A DNA stretch of 64,000 nt from JAYRSJ01 sp041920215 (GTDB lineage: Bacteria > Pseudomonadota > Gammaproteobacteria > Burkholderiales > Burkholderiaceae_C): positions 1-64,000 of the forward strand of contig JAYRSJ010000008.1 of the NCBI GenBank assembly GCA_041920215.1. The letters run 5' to 3'. Position 1 is the stretch's first letter. Each line of letters opens with the position of its first letter. The notes below the pieces were generated by a model that worked only from the letters and a program-made list of their open reading frames with translations, was not told the origin of the DNA and searched no databases. Shown here piece by piece: positions 7,414 to 16,352 of the stretch. The translations under genes were made by a program, and so were the position numbers.

Positions 7414-9189
7414 ATGCAAGTTGGATCGACTCTTGCGAAGCGCAAGTTTGATGTGGTGATCGTCGGCGCCGGCGGCTCCGGCATGCGCGCCTCGCTGCAG
7501 CTCTCGCTTGCCGGCCTGAATGTGGCCGTGCTATCCAAGGTGTTCCCGACCCGCTCGCACACCGTGGCGGCGCAGGGAGGCATCGGTGCCTCGCTGGGCA
7601 ATATGAGCGAGGACAACTGGCACTACCACTTCTTCGATACCGTCAAGGGCTCGGACTGGCTGGGTGACCAGGATGCGATCGAGTTCATGTGTCGCGAGGC
7701 GCCCAAGGTCGTCTACGAGCTTGAGCATTTCGGCATGCCCTTCGACCGTAATCCGGACGGCACCATCTATCAGCGCCCCTTCGGCGGCCATACCGCCAAC
7801 TACGGCGAGAAGCCGGTGCAGCGTGCCTGCGCGGCGGCTGACCGTACCGGTCATGCGCTGCTGCACACCCTGTATCAGCAGAACGTCAAGGCCAAGACCC
7901 AGTTCTTCGTCGAGTGGATGGCGCTGGACATCATCCGCGACGCCGAAGGCGATGCCGTCGGCGTGACCGCCCTGGAGATGGAAACCGGCGAGGTGCACAT
8001 CCTCGAGGCCAAGACCGTGCTGCTGGCCACCGGTGGGGCAGGGCGCATCTTTGCTGCTTCCACCAATGCGTTCATCAACACCGGCGACGGTCTGGGCATG
8101 GCGGCGCGCGCCGGCATTCCGCTGGAAGATATGGAGTTCTGGCAGTTCCATCCGACCGGCGTGGCCGGTGCCGGCGTGCTGCTGACCGAGGGCTGCCGTG
8201 GCGAGGGTGCCATCCTGCGCAACGCCAATGGTGAGCGCTTCATGGAGCGCTATGCACCGACGCTGAAGGATCTGGCGCCGCGCGACTTCGTCTCGCGTTC
8301 GATGGATCAGGAGATCAAGGAAGGTCGCGGCTGCGGTCCCAACAAGGACTATGTGCTGCTGGACATGACCCATCTGGGCGCCGAAACCATCATGAAGCGC
8401 CTGCCCTCGGTGTTCGAGATCGGCCACAACTTCGCCAACGTCGACATCACCAAGGAGCCGATCCCGGTGGTGCCAACCATCCATTACCAGATGGGCGGCA
8501 TCCCGACCAATGTGCATGGCCAGGTCGTGATCCCGAAGAATGGCAAGCACAACGATGTGATCAACGGCCTCTATGCGGTGGGCGAATGCTCCTGCGTCAG
8601 CGTGCACGGCGCCAACCGCCTCGGTACCAACTCGCTGCTGGACCTGGTGGTATTCGGCCGTGCGGCCGGCAACCATATCGTCGACTTCAATCTGAAGACC
8701 AAGTCGCACAAGCCCCTGCCCAAGGATGCGGCCGACCAGACGCTGGCGCGCCTGGCACGCCTGGAGTCGGCCGGCAGTGGCGAGTACGCCCAGGACGTGG
8801 CCAACGACATACGCGCCACCATGCAGAAGCATGCCGGCGTGTTCCGCACCCAGGCCATGATGGACGAAGGCGTGGTCAAGATCATGGAGGTCGCCGAGCG
8901 GGTGAAGTCCATCGGCCTGAAGGACAAGTCCAAGGTCTTCAACACCGCCCGGGTCGAGGCCCTGGAGGTCGAGAACCTGATCGAGGCCGCCAAGGCCACG
9001 ATGACCTCGGCCGCGGCCCGTCCGGAAAGCCGTGGCGCCCATGCGCACAACGACTATCCGAACCGCGACGACGCCAACTGGATGAAGCACACCCTGTGGT
9101 ACTCCGAAGGCAACCGCCTGGACTACAAGCCGGTGAACCTGCAACCGCTGACGGTGGAGTCTGTGCCGCCCAAGGTCCGGACTTTCTGA
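7414..9189 (+). CDS. sdhA: Succinate dehydrogenase flavoprotein subunit
   Basis: The catalytic subunit oxidises succinate to fumarate with covalently bound FAD. In the 591 residues the FAD Rossmann motif GAGGSG (about residues 18-23) is followed by the flavinylated histidine, His49, in PTRSHTVAAQGGIGAS. Other motifs are QFHPTG, the catalytic RDFVSR arginine, HYQMGGIPTN, and HGANRLGTNSLLDLVVFGRAAG. The start MQVGSTLAKRKFDVVIVGAG is chosen by homology; the frame runs further upstream through sdhD. Flavinylation would be assisted by SdhE, encoded downstream. Confidence 0.98.
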   Translation: MQVGSTLAKRKFDVVIVGAGGSGMRASLQLSLAGLNVAVLSKVFPTRSHTVAAQGGIGASLGNMSEDNWHYHFFDTVKGSDWLGDQDAIEFMCREAPKVVYELEHFGMPFDRNPDGTIYQRPFGGHTANYGEKPVQRACAAADRTGHALLHTLYQQNVKAKTQFFVEWMALDIIRDAEGDAVGVTALEMETGEVHILEAKTVLLATGGAGRIFAASTNAFINTGDGLGMAARAGIPLEDMEFWQFHPTGVAGAGVLLTEGCRGEGAILRNANGERFMERYAPTLKDLAPRDFVSRSMDQEIKEGRGCGPNKDYVLLDMTHLGAETIMKRLPSVFEIGHNFANVDITKEPIPVVPTIHYQMGGIPTNVHGQVVIPKNGKHNDVINGLYAVGECSCVSVHGANRLGTNSLLDLVVFGRAAGNHIVDFNLKTKSHKPLPKDAADQTLARLARLESAGSGEYAQDVANDIRATMQKHAGVFRTQAMMDEGVVKIMEVAERVKSIGLKDKSKVFNTARVEALEVENLIEAAKATMTSAAARPESRGAHAHNDYPNRDDANWMKHTLWYSEGNRLDYKPVNLQPLTVESVPPKVRTF

Positions 9190-9199
9190 GGATTGAGAC

Positions 9200-9907
9200 A
9201 TGAGCGACAAGCGCACTTTTCAGATCTACCGCTACGACCCGGACAAGGACGCCAAGCCCTATATGCAGACCATCGAGATCGAGCTCGATGGCAATGAGCG
9301 CATGCTTCTGGACGCCCTGATCAAGCTCAAGGCGGTCGACCCCACGCTGAGCTTCCGCCGCTCCTGCCGCGAAGGCGTCTGCGGTTCGGATGCGATGAAC
9401 ATCAATGGCAAGAACGGTCTGGCCTGCCTGACCAATATGCGGTCCTTGCCGCAGACGGTCGTGCTCAAGCCCCTGCCGGGACTGCCGGTGGTGCGTGACC
9501 TGATCGTCGACATGACGCAGTTCTTCAAGCAGTACCACTCGATCAAGCCCTATCTGGTGAATGACAACATTCCGCCGGAAAAGGAGCGCCTGCAATCGCC
9601 GACCGAGCGTGAAGAGCTCGACGGTCTGTATGAGTGCATCCTGTGCGCCAGCTGCTCGACCAGCTGCCCCAGCTTCTGGTGGAACCCCGACAAGTTCGTC
9701 GGCCCCGCCGGTCTGCTGCAGGCCTACCGCTTCATCGCGGACAGCCGCGACGAAGCGACCGCCGAGCGCCTGGACAATCTGGAAGATCCCTACCGTCTGT
9801 TCCGCTGCCACACCATCATGAACTGCGTCGATGTCTGTCCCAAGGGGCTGAACCCGACCAAGGCCATCGGCAAGATCAAGGAACTGATGGTGCGCCGCGC
9901 GGTCTGA
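9200..9907 (+). CDS. sdhB: Succinate dehydrogenase iron-sulfur subunit
   Basis: A 235-residue electron-transfer subunit of complex II. Three cluster sites are visible: the 2Fe-2S ferredoxin loop SCREGVCGSDAMNINGKNGL followed by AC, the 4Fe-4S set CILCASCSTSCPS, and the 3Fe-4S set with CHTIMNCVDVCPKGLNPTKA. It lies 10 nt after sdhA. Length and order are standard. Confidence 0.98.
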   Translation: MSDKRTFQIYRYDPDKDAKPYMQTIEIELDGNERMLLDALIKLKAVDPTLSFRRSCREGVCGSDAMNINGKNGLACLTNMRSLPQTVVLKPLPGLPVVRDLIVDMTQFFKQYHSIKPYLVNDNIPPEKERLQSPTEREELDGLYECILCASCSTSCPSFWWNPDKFVGPAGLLQAYRFIADSRDEATAERLDNLEDPYRLFRCHTIMNCVDVCPKGLNPTKAIGKIKELMVRRAV

Positions 9908-9949
9908 GCGCCGCGCCCACAACCGCATCCAAGCGAGGCTGACCCTGCG

Positions 9950-10225
9950 ATGACTGCCCCCGCCACCCTGGTCGACGAACGCGCGCTCTCCAAGCTGAAG
10001 TGGCGCTGCCGCCGCGGCCTGCTAGAGAACGATCTCTTCATCGAGCGCTTTTTCCAGCGCCACGAGGGCAGTCTCACCGAGTTCCAGGCCGAGGGGCTGC
10101 GCGAGCTGATGGAGCTGTCGGACAACGACCTGCTCGATCTGCTGCTGCGCCGCAAGGAGCCTGAGGGGCCGCTGGCCCGTGCCGATGTGCTGGAGGTTCT
10201 GGGCCTGCTCAGAACCCCGGCCTAA
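9950..10225 (+). CDS. sdhE: FAD assembly factor SdhE
   Basis: A 91-residue member of the SdhE/YgfY/Sdh5 family, which promotes covalent attachment of FAD to SdhA. It shows the small five-helix pattern with LKWRCRRGLLENDLFIERFF, equivalent to the conserved RG-x-x-E motif, and LSDNDLLDLLLRRKEP. Location between sdhB and gltA is typical of betaproteobacteria and supports the role. Confidence 0.93.
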   Translation: MTAPATLVDERALSKLKWRCRRGLLENDLFIERFFQRHEGSLTEFQAEGLRELMELSDNDLLDLLLRRKEPEGPLARADVLEVLGLLRTPA

Positions 10226-10254
10226 TATCCTCAAGAAGTCATAAGGAAGAGCCC

Positions 10255-11565
10255 ATGACACCGTCTGACGTGAAAGCCACCCTGTCGTTCTCGGACGGCA
10301 GCCCGCAAATGGACCTGCCCATTTACAAGGGCTCCGTCGGTCCGGACGTGATCGACATCCGCAAGCTGTATGCGCAGACGGGCAAGTTCACCTACGACCC
10401 GGGCTTCCTGTCGACCGCCTCCTGCAACTCGACCATCACCTATATCGACGGTGACAAGGGCGAGCTGCTGTATCGCGGCTATCCGATCGAGCAATTGGCC
10501 GTCAACTGCGACTACCTCGAGACCTGCTATCTGCTGCTGTACGGCAACCTGCCCAACGAAGGCCAGAAGGCCGAGTTCGTCGAGCGCGTGACCAAGCACA
10601 CGATGGTCAACGAGCAGATGCAGTTCTTCCTGCGCGGCTTCCGCCGCGATGCGCACCCGATGGCCGTGATGACCGGCCTGGTGGGCGCGATGTCGGCCTT
10701 CTATCACGACAGCACCGACATCAATAACCCCGAGCATCGCGAGATCGCGGCGATCCGCCTGATCGCCAAGATGCCGACGCTGGTGGCGATGGCCTACAAG
10801 TACACCATCGGCCAGCCCTATATCTACCCGAAGAACGACCTCTCGTACGCCGGCAACTTCATGCGCATGATGTTCGCCACGCCCTGCGAGGAGTACAAGC
10901 CTAACGACGTGCTGGTGCGTGCGATGGACCGCATCTTCACGCTGCACGCCGACCACGAGCAGAATGCCAGCACCTCGACCGTGCGCCTGTGCGGCTCCTC
11001 GGGCACCAACCCCTTCGCCGCCATTGCCGCTGGCGTGGCCTGCCTGTGGGGTCCGGCGCACGGTGGCGCCAACGAGGCCTGCCTGAACATGCTCAGCGAC
11101 ATCCAGCAGATGGGTGGCGTTGCCAAGATCGGCGAGTTCATCAAGCAGGTCAAGGACAAGAACAGCAACGTCAAGCTGATGGGCTTCGGTCACCGGGTCT
11201 ACAAGAACTACGACCCGCGCGCCAAGCTGATGCGCGAGACCTGCCACGAGGTGCTGGGCGAGCTGGGTCTGCACGACGATCCGCTGTTCAAGCTGGCGAT
11301 GGAGCTCGAGAAGATCGCGCTGGAAGACGAATACTTCGTCGCCCGCAAGCTCTACCCGAACGTCGACTTCTACTCCGGCATCGTGCAACGCGCGATCGGC
11401 ATTCCAGTGCCGCTGTTCACCGCCATCTTCGCGTTGGCCCGCACCGTCGGCTGGATCGCCCAGCTCAACGAGATGATCGGCGACCCCGAGTACAAGATCG
11501 GCCGTCCGCGTCAGCTCTTCGTCGGCGCCACACCGCGCAACGTGCTGCCGATCGCCCAGCGCTGA
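10255..11565 (+). CDS. gltA: Citrate synthase (type II, hexameric)
   Basis: The enzyme condenses oxaloacetate and acetyl-CoA to citrate. The 436-residue protein carries the catalytic residues in HADHEQNASTSTVRLCGSSG, in GFGHRVYKNYDPRAK and in LYPNVDFYSG. Its length and N-terminal domain are those of NADH-sensitive type II GltA of Gram-negatives. AAGGAAG lies 6 nt before ATG 10255. It closes the sdh-gltA transcription unit and is followed by a good intrinsic terminator. Confidence 0.98.
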   Translation: MTPSDVKATLSFSDGSPQMDLPIYKGSVGPDVIDIRKLYAQTGKFTYDPGFLSTASCNSTITYIDGDKGELLYRGYPIEQLAVNCDYLETCYLLLYGNLPNEGQKAEFVERVTKHTMVNEQMQFFLRGFRRDAHPMAVMTGLVGAMSAFYHDSTDINNPEHREIAAIRLIAKMPTLVAMAYKYTIGQPYIYPKNDLSYAGNFMRMMFATPCEEYKPNDVLVRAMDRIFTLHADHEQNASTSTVRLCGSSGTNPFAAIAAGVACLWGPAHGGANEACLNMLSDIQQMGGVAKIGEFIKQVKDKNSNVKLMGFGHRVYKNYDPRAKLMRETCHEVLGELGLHDDPLFKLAMELEKIALEDEYFVARKLYPNVDFYSGIVQRAIGIPVPLFTAIFALARTVGWIAQLNEMIGDPEYKIGRPRQLFVGATPRNVLPIAQR

Positions 11566-11629
11566 GAGCGGCTGCTGAGTCAAGGCCCGACCCGGGGCGG
11601 CGGCGGCGTCAGCCCCCCGTCTCGGCCGC

Positions 11630-11667
11630 AACCCCTCCCGACCCCGGTCGCGAGGGGTTTCTTGCTT
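11630..11667 (+). terminator. Intrinsic terminator after gltA
   Basis: An AACCCCTC/GAGGGGTT stem is followed by TTCTTGCTT. It lies about 65 nt after the gltA stop. Confidence 0.75.
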
Positions 11668-11777
11668 GTGGCCCGGCGTGCCTGCGCAGGTCCCCCCAGG
11701 CGATGCCACGGGTAAACGAGAGGCAGTCCTGGCGCAAACGCTCGGCGCCAGCCGCCAACAGGACGATGGTTTCAGCT

Positions 11778-11804
11778 ATGCTTGTCGGCGAGCAAACGTT
11801 TGCC
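11778..11804 (+). promoter_or_regulatory. Promoter -10 and LacI-family operator of the nucleoside operon
   Basis: The perfect palindrome GCAAACGTTTGC (11793-11804), with the central CpG typical of LacI/PurR-type operators, lies 9 nt after a -10-like TATGCT and about 90 bp upstream of the regulator start. The identical 12-mer occurs at 51015-51026 in front of a 5'-nucleotidase gene. The regulator encoded next is the obvious candidate to bind both. Confidence 0.7.
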
Positions 11805-11893
11805 GCCGTGGGCTTTCGCTCCCGACAAGTGGCACGGCGATCAGAATCCATCCACCCTGCAGCACCAGCCGGCGCAAGCCCGAGACCGATTCC

Positions 11894-12910
11894 GTGAGCA
11901 CCATCAAAGACGTGGCGGCCCTGGCGGGCGTGTCCTTCACCACCGTTTCCCATGTCCTCAATGACACCCGGCCGGTCAGTGCGGATGCGCGGCGCCGGGT
12001 GCTGGCGGCGGTTGAGGAGATCGGCTATTTGCCCAGCGCGGTGGCGCGCTCGCTGCGCAAGAGCGAGACCAAGATCATCGGCGTGCTGGTGCCCAATGTG
12101 AACAACCCCTTCTTCGCCGAGTTGGTGGTGGGGGTCGAGGAATGCTGCCGCATGGCCGGCTACTCGGTCTTTCTGTGCAACTCGGACAACGACCCCAAGC
12201 GCCAGCAGCAGTACATGCGTACCCTGCTGGAGAAACGGGTCGACGGCCTGCTGCTGTCCTCGGCCGGCGATGCCGCCGCGCTGGCCCGCATCTTCAAGCT
12301 GGCCACCGTGCCCTCGGTGACGGTGGACCGCCTGGTACCCGGTGCGCGCGCCGACCGTGTCAGCGTCAACAACCAGGAAGGCGCTTACCGGGCCGTCAAG
12401 CACCTGCTGGACCTCGGTCATCGCCAGATCGCCTGCATCAGCGGGCCGGCCGAGTTCGAGGTCACCTGCGAGCGGGTCGAGGGCTGGCGCCGGGCGCTGC
12501 GCGAGCGCGGTATCGAGCCGCCCGAGGGCTGGCTGGTGGAGAGCGACTTCAGCAGTGCCGGCGGCTACGAGGCGGTGCGCAGCGTGCTGCGCCGCCATCC
12601 GGGGCTGACCGCGGTGTTCGCCAGCAACGACATGATGGCGCTGGGTGCTGTGCGTGCCGCCGCCGAACTGGGCCGGCCGGTGCCGCAGCAGCTGTCGGTG
12701 GTGGGTTTCGACGATATCGAACTCAGCGGCTATGTGTTCCCGGCGCTTACCACCGTGGGCTGTTCGATCAAGGAACTGGGCCGCGAGGCGGCGCGCGTGC
12801 TGCTGGACCGCATCGACAATCCCGGCGCGCCGCTCAAGGATGTGTCCCTGACTCCCCGCCTGGTGGTGCGCGAGAGCAGCGCCGCACTGGCGGTCGATCA
12901 CCCGGCATGA
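11894..12910 (+). CDS. LacI-family transcriptional repressor of the nucleoside operon
   Basis: A 338-residue regulator with an N-terminal LacI helix-turn-helix (TIKDVAALAGVSFTTVSHVL, about residues 3-22, then the hinge with YLPSAVARSLR). A periplasmic-binding-protein-like effector domain follows (IIGVLVPNVNNPFFAELVVG, VSVNNQEGAY, GHRQIACISGPAEF, FASNDMMALGAVRA, VVGFDDIELSGYVFPALTTV). The start is a GTG at 11894 chosen by homology, without a strong ribosome-binding site. Its stop overlaps the ribokinase start (ATGA), so it is the first gene of the operon. The effector is probably ribose or a nucleoside, judged from the operon content. Confidence 0.93.
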   Translation: MSTIKDVAALAGVSFTTVSHVLNDTRPVSADARRRVLAAVEEIGYLPSAVARSLRKSETKIIGVLVPNVNNPFFAELVVGVEECCRMAGYSVFLCNSDNDPKRQQQYMRTLLEKRVDGLLLSSAGDAAALARIFKLATVPSVTVDRLVPGARADRVSVNNQEGAYRAVKHLLDLGHRQIACISGPAEFEVTCERVEGWRRALRERGIEPPEGWLVESDFSSAGGYEAVRSVLRRHPGLTAVFASNDMMALGAVRAAAELGRPVPQQLSVVGFDDIELSGYVFPALTTVGCSIKELGREAARVLLDRIDNPGAPLKDVSLTPRLVVRESSAALAVDHPA

Positions 12911-13869
12911 GCGAGAAGAAGGCAGAGGCGATGAGCAGCAAGACCGCAGCAGGCCCCCAGGTGGTCGTGGTGGGCAGCATCAATATGGACATGGTCTCGC
13001 ATTCGGCCCGCCTGCCAGGGCCGGGCGAGACGCTGATGGGCGATGCCTTTGTGATGGCCCCCGGCGGCAAGGGCGCCAACCAGGCGGTGGCCGCTGCCCG
13101 CCTGGGCGTGGCGGTGGCCTTCGTGGCGCGGGTCGGCACCCGCGAGCATGGCGCCCAATTGCTGCAGGCCCTGGACCAGGAGGGGGTCGATTGCCGGGGC
13201 GTCGTCGCCGATCCCCAGGCCTTGCCGGGCATTGCCGTCATCATGGTGGCCCGCGAGGGCGGGGAGAACTCCATCGTCTATGTGCCGGGCAGCAACGCCC
13301 AGCTGAGTGCCGCCGATGTCGAGCGTGGCCAGGATCTGCTGCAAGGCGCGCGGGTGCTGGTAGCCCAGCTGGAGGTGCCGCAGCCGGCGATACGGCGGGC
13401 CTTCGAGCTGGCGCATCAGCGGGGCGTCTGCACCGTGCTCAACGCCGCGCCGGCCCTGACCATCGAGCCGGCGCTGCTGGCCCTGAGCGATTGGCTGGTG
13501 CTCAACGAAACCGAGGCGGTGCTGCTGGCCGAGCTGCCCGCCGCTGGCGCAGGCGGCCTCGGCGAGGCGCAGGCCGCGGCCGAACGCCTGCTGCAGCGTG
13601 GCCCCCGCCAGGTGGTCGTGACGCTGGGCGCCCAGGGCCTGTTGTTCTGCCATGGGGGCGGCTGCGAGCATCTGCCCGCACGACCGGTGCAGGCGGTCGA
13701 TACCGTGGGCGCCGGCGATACCTTTGTCGGCGGCCTGGCCACCGGTCTGGCCGAGGGCCTGGCGCCGCTGGAGGCGCTGCGCCTGGGCCAGGCTGCGGCC
13801 GCGCTGGCGGTCAGCCGCAGCGGGGTGCAGCAGGCCATGCCCTACCGCCACGAAATCACCGGGAGCTGA
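12907..13869 (+). CDS. rbsK: Ribokinase (PfkB family)
   Basis: A 320-residue PfkB carbohydrate kinase expected to phosphorylate D-ribose at O5. It shows VVGSINMDMV, the ribokinase substrate motif APGGKGANQAVAAARLG, WLVLNETEA, and the PfkB signature DTVGAGDTFVGGLATGLAEG with the catalytic Asp. The ATG overlaps the regulator stop by 4 nt; a second ATG (12931) is a possible alternative. With nucleoside hydrolase next door, it would capture ribose freed from nucleosides. Confidence 0.92.
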   Translation: MSEKKAEAMSSKTAAGPQVVVVGSINMDMVSHSARLPGPGETLMGDAFVMAPGGKGANQAVAAARLGVAVAFVARVGTREHGAQLLQALDQEGVDCRGVVADPQALPGIAVIMVAREGGENSIVYVPGSNAQLSAADVERGQDLLQGARVLVAQLEVPQPAIRRAFELAHQRGVCTVLNAAPALTIEPALLALSDWLVLNETEAVLLAELPAAGAGGLGEAQAAAERLLQRGPRQVVVTLGAQGLLFCHGGGCEHLPARPVQAVDTVGAGDTFVGGLATGLAEGLAPLEALRLGQAAAALAVSRSGVQQAMPYRHEITGS

Positions 13870-13874
13870 GCCCG

Positions 13875-14855
13875 ATGCTGCCACCCAAGTCCGTCATCTT
13901 TGACACCGATCCCGGCATCGACGATGCCATGGCCCTGTGGCTGCTGGCGCGCCATCCTGCGGTGCAGCTGCGCGCCATCACGACTGTCTTCGGCAATGCG
14001 CCGCTGGCGAGCACGAGCCGCAATGCGCTGCGCCTGGCGGCGCTGATGGGCCTGCGGCTGCCGGTGGCGGCGGGCGCCGCCGCGCCGCTGCGTCTGGCGG
14101 CCGAGCAGGGTTTCCCGGCCCATGTGCATGGCGATGATGGCCTGGGCGGCATGGCCCTGCATCTGCCGCCGCCGGCTCAGAGCCTGGATCCCCGACCTGC
14201 GTATCAGCTGATCTGCGACGCTGTCAACGAGGCGCCGGGCGAGATCAGCCTGGTGGCGGTGGGCCCGCTGACCAATCTGGCCCTGGCCTTGCGCCACGAC
14301 CCCGGCATCGCTGCCAAGGTGGCCCAGGTGGTGGTGATGGGCGGTGCCTTCGGCGTCAAGGGCCATAGCGGCAATGTCACGCCGGTGGCCGAGGCCAATA
14401 TCGTCAACGACCCGGAGGCGGCCGATCTGGTCTTCACCGCTGACTGGCCGGTGACGCTGATCGGCCTGGACATCACCCAGGAGGTGGTAATGCGCGAGGC
14501 CGATCTGGCCTTTATGCGCGGCAAGGGCGGCGAGCGGGGCAGGGTCGGCGACTTCCTCTGGCAGGCCACCCGCCACTACCAGGACTTCTACCACGAGCGC
14601 GATGGCATAGGCGGTATTTACGCCCATGACGCCAGCGCTGCCGCCTTCTGCATAGACCCCAGCCTGTTCACGCTGCGCGCCGGCCCGGTGCGGGTGGTGA
14701 CCGACGGCATTGCCCGCGGCCAGACCATCCAGGAGCACCGCCAGTTCGGCCCCGGCCCCTCGCCCTGGAGCGCCTGTCCCAGCCAGCAGGTGGGCGTGGG
14801 CGTCGACGCGGCCGGCGTGCGCGCATTGTTTGCGTTGGCATTCGAGCCGCAGTGA
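13875..14855 (+). CDS. Inosine-uridine preferring nucleoside hydrolase
   Basis: A 326-residue IU-nucleoside hydrolase that splits ribonucleosides into base and ribose. The calcium-binding N-terminal DTDPGIDDAMAL is perfect, followed by GPLTNLALAL, VVMGGAFGVKGHSGNVTPVA with EANIVNDPEAA, and the C-terminal metal aspartate in YAHDASAAAF. It lies 5 nt after the ribokinase stop, and the two enzymes form an obvious catabolic pair. Exact substrate preference (purine or pyrimidine) is not determinable. Confidence 0.94.
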   Translation: MLPPKSVIFDTDPGIDDAMALWLLARHPAVQLRAITTVFGNAPLASTSRNALRLAALMGLRLPVAAGAAAPLRLAAEQGFPAHVHGDDGLGGMALHLPPPAQSLDPRPAYQLICDAVNEAPGEISLVAVGPLTNLALALRHDPGIAAKVAQVVVMGGAFGVKGHSGNVTPVAEANIVNDPEAADLVFTADWPVTLIGLDITQEVVMREADLAFMRGKGGERGRVGDFLWQATRHYQDFYHERDGIGGIYAHDASAAAFCIDPSLFTLRAGPVRVVTDGIARGQTIQEHRQFGPGPSPWSACPSQQVGVGVDAAGVRALFALAFEPQ

Positions 14856-14887
14856 TGGAAGAACCCAGCATTGAAAAGGAAATAGCG

Positions 14888-16225
14888 ATGAGCGAGAGCA
14901 TGAGCACGAAGAGCGGCACCCAGATCCTCAAGGCCCGCTGGGTCATCACGATGGCCGCCGGCAGCACGGTGCTGGACCACCATGCGGTGGTGCTGCAGGG
15001 CGAGCGCATCGCCGCGGTGCTGCCCTGGGCCGAGGCGGAAACGAAGTACCCCGATGCCGAGCGCGTCGAGCTGGGCCAGCATGTGCTGATTCCGGGGCTG
15101 ATCAACGGCCATACGCATTCGGCGATGTCGCTGCTGCGCGGCGTGGCCGATGACCTGGCCCTGATGGACTGGCTCAACAACCATATCTGGCCGCTGGAGA
15201 AGAAGTGGGTCAGCGAGGACTGGACCTACCAGGGTTCGCTGCTATCGGCCGCCGAGGCGCTGCGCGGCGGCGTGACCTATCTGAACGATATGTACTTCTT
15301 CCCGACCGCGATGGCGCGCGCCGCCATCGATTCGGGCATACGCGCCGGTGTGTCCATCAATGTGATCGACTTCCCCACCGGCTATGCCAGCGGGCCGGAC
15401 GACTATATCGCCAAGGGCCTGGCCGCCTATGAGCAGTTCAAGGGCGAGCAGCTGCTGGACTGGACCAGCGCGCCGCACGCACCCTACACGGTGTCGGACG
15501 AGACCTTCGTCAAGCTGCGCCAGCTGGCCGAGCGGCATGAGCTGCAGATGCACTGCCATATCCACGAGACCCAGTTCGAGGTGGACGAAAGCATCAAGCA
15601 GCACGGCATGCGCCCGCTGGAGCGCCTGAACAAGCTGGGCCTGCTGAACGAGAAGATGATGGCCGTGCATATGGTCCACCTCACCGAGGCCGAGATCGAG
15701 ATGCTGGCCGCGCAAAAGGTGCACCTGGTCCACAACCCCAACTCCAACCTCAAGCTGGCCTCGGGCGTGCAGCCGCTCAAAGCCCTGGAGGCCGCGGGCG
15801 TCAACACCATCCTGGGCACCGACGGTGCCGCCTCCAACAACCGCCAGGACATGTTCGGCGAGATCCGCGCCGCAGCCCTGCTGGCCAAGGGCGTGAGCGG
15901 TGATCCGCTGACGATCTCTGCCCGCACTGCGCTGGAGATGGCCACCCTACGTGCCGCCAAGGCCATGGGCCGCGAGGCCGATCTGGGCTCGCTGGAAGTC
16001 GGCAAGCTGGCCGACGTCGTGGCCGTGTCGCTGGACGCGCTGGAATGCCGGCCGGTCTACCATGCCGATGCGCAGCTGGTCTATGTGGCAGGTCGCGAGC
16101 ATGTCTCCGACGTCTGGGTGGGCGGCAAGCAGTTGCTGAAGGCTCGCGGGCTGACGACCATCGACGTACCGGCGCTGCTGGAGCGCAGCGATGCCATCGT
16201 CGAGCGCATGAAGACCGAGCGCTGA
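14888..16225 (+). CDS. TRZ/ATZ-family amidohydrolase, MTA/SAH-deaminase type
   Basis: A 445-residue metal-dependent amidohydrolase of the class that deaminates methylthioadenosine, S-adenosylhomocysteine or related adenosine compounds. Metal ligands are visible in PGLINGHTHSAMSLLRG, MHCHIHET, and the active-site Asp in LGTDGAASNN; HLVHNPNSNLKLASG is the substrate loop of this group. AAGGAA lies 7 nt before ATG 14888, so this start is preferred over a GTG at 14852 overlapping the previous stop. In a nucleoside operon it would turn adenosine-type nucleosides into inosine types for the hydrolase. Membership is secure, substrate less so. Confidence 0.88.
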   Translation: MSESMSTKSGTQILKARWVITMAAGSTVLDHHAVVLQGERIAAVLPWAEAETKYPDAERVELGQHVLIPGLINGHTHSAMSLLRGVADDLALMDWLNNHIWPLEKKWVSEDWTYQGSLLSAAEALRGGVTYLNDMYFFPTAMARAAIDSGIRAGVSINVIDFPTGYASGPDDYIAKGLAAYEQFKGEQLLDWTSAPHAPYTVSDETFVKLRQLAERHELQMHCHIHETQFEVDESIKQHGMRPLERLNKLGLLNEKMMAVHMVHLTEAEIEMLAAQKVHLVHNPNSNLKLASGVQPLKALEAAGVNTILGTDGAASNNRQDMFGEIRAAALLAKGVSGDPLTISARTALEMATLRAAKAMGREADLGSLEVGKLADVVAVSLDALECRPVYHADAQLVYVAGREHVSDVWVGGKQLLKARGLTTIDVPALLERSDAIVERMKTER

Positions 16226-16239
16226 GTCTCAGGCTTTGA

Positions 16240-16263
16240 CCAGGGCGTGAAACTTCGCCCTGG
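16240..16263 (+). terminator. Hairpin after the nucleoside operon, possible terminator
   Basis: A perfect CCAGGGCG/CGCCCTGG stem with an 8-nt loop begins 15 nt after the deaminase stop. There is no U-run, so termination is uncertain. Downstream, TAGAAT (16290-16295) may be the purL -10, though no -35 is clear. Confidence 0.4.
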
Positions 16264-16352
16264 CCCCGGGGCTTGAGGGGCGCTCTCGGTAGAATCCCGA
16301 GCTTCTTCGATCTAGGTCCGCCACCCCGGTCCGGACCGCCGCGCGGGATTCC

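Larger units (their letters stand above)
11566..11893. other. Non-coding gap between gltA and the LacI-family regulator
   Basis: 328 bp without a gene. It contains the gltA terminator (11630-11667), a candidate promoter with -10 TATGCT (11778-11783), a perfect 12-bp operator-like palindrome (11793-11804) and a half-site GCAAACG at 11734-11740. The reading frame of the LacI protein is open through this region but shows no family similarity before the GTG at 11894. Confidence 0.6.
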
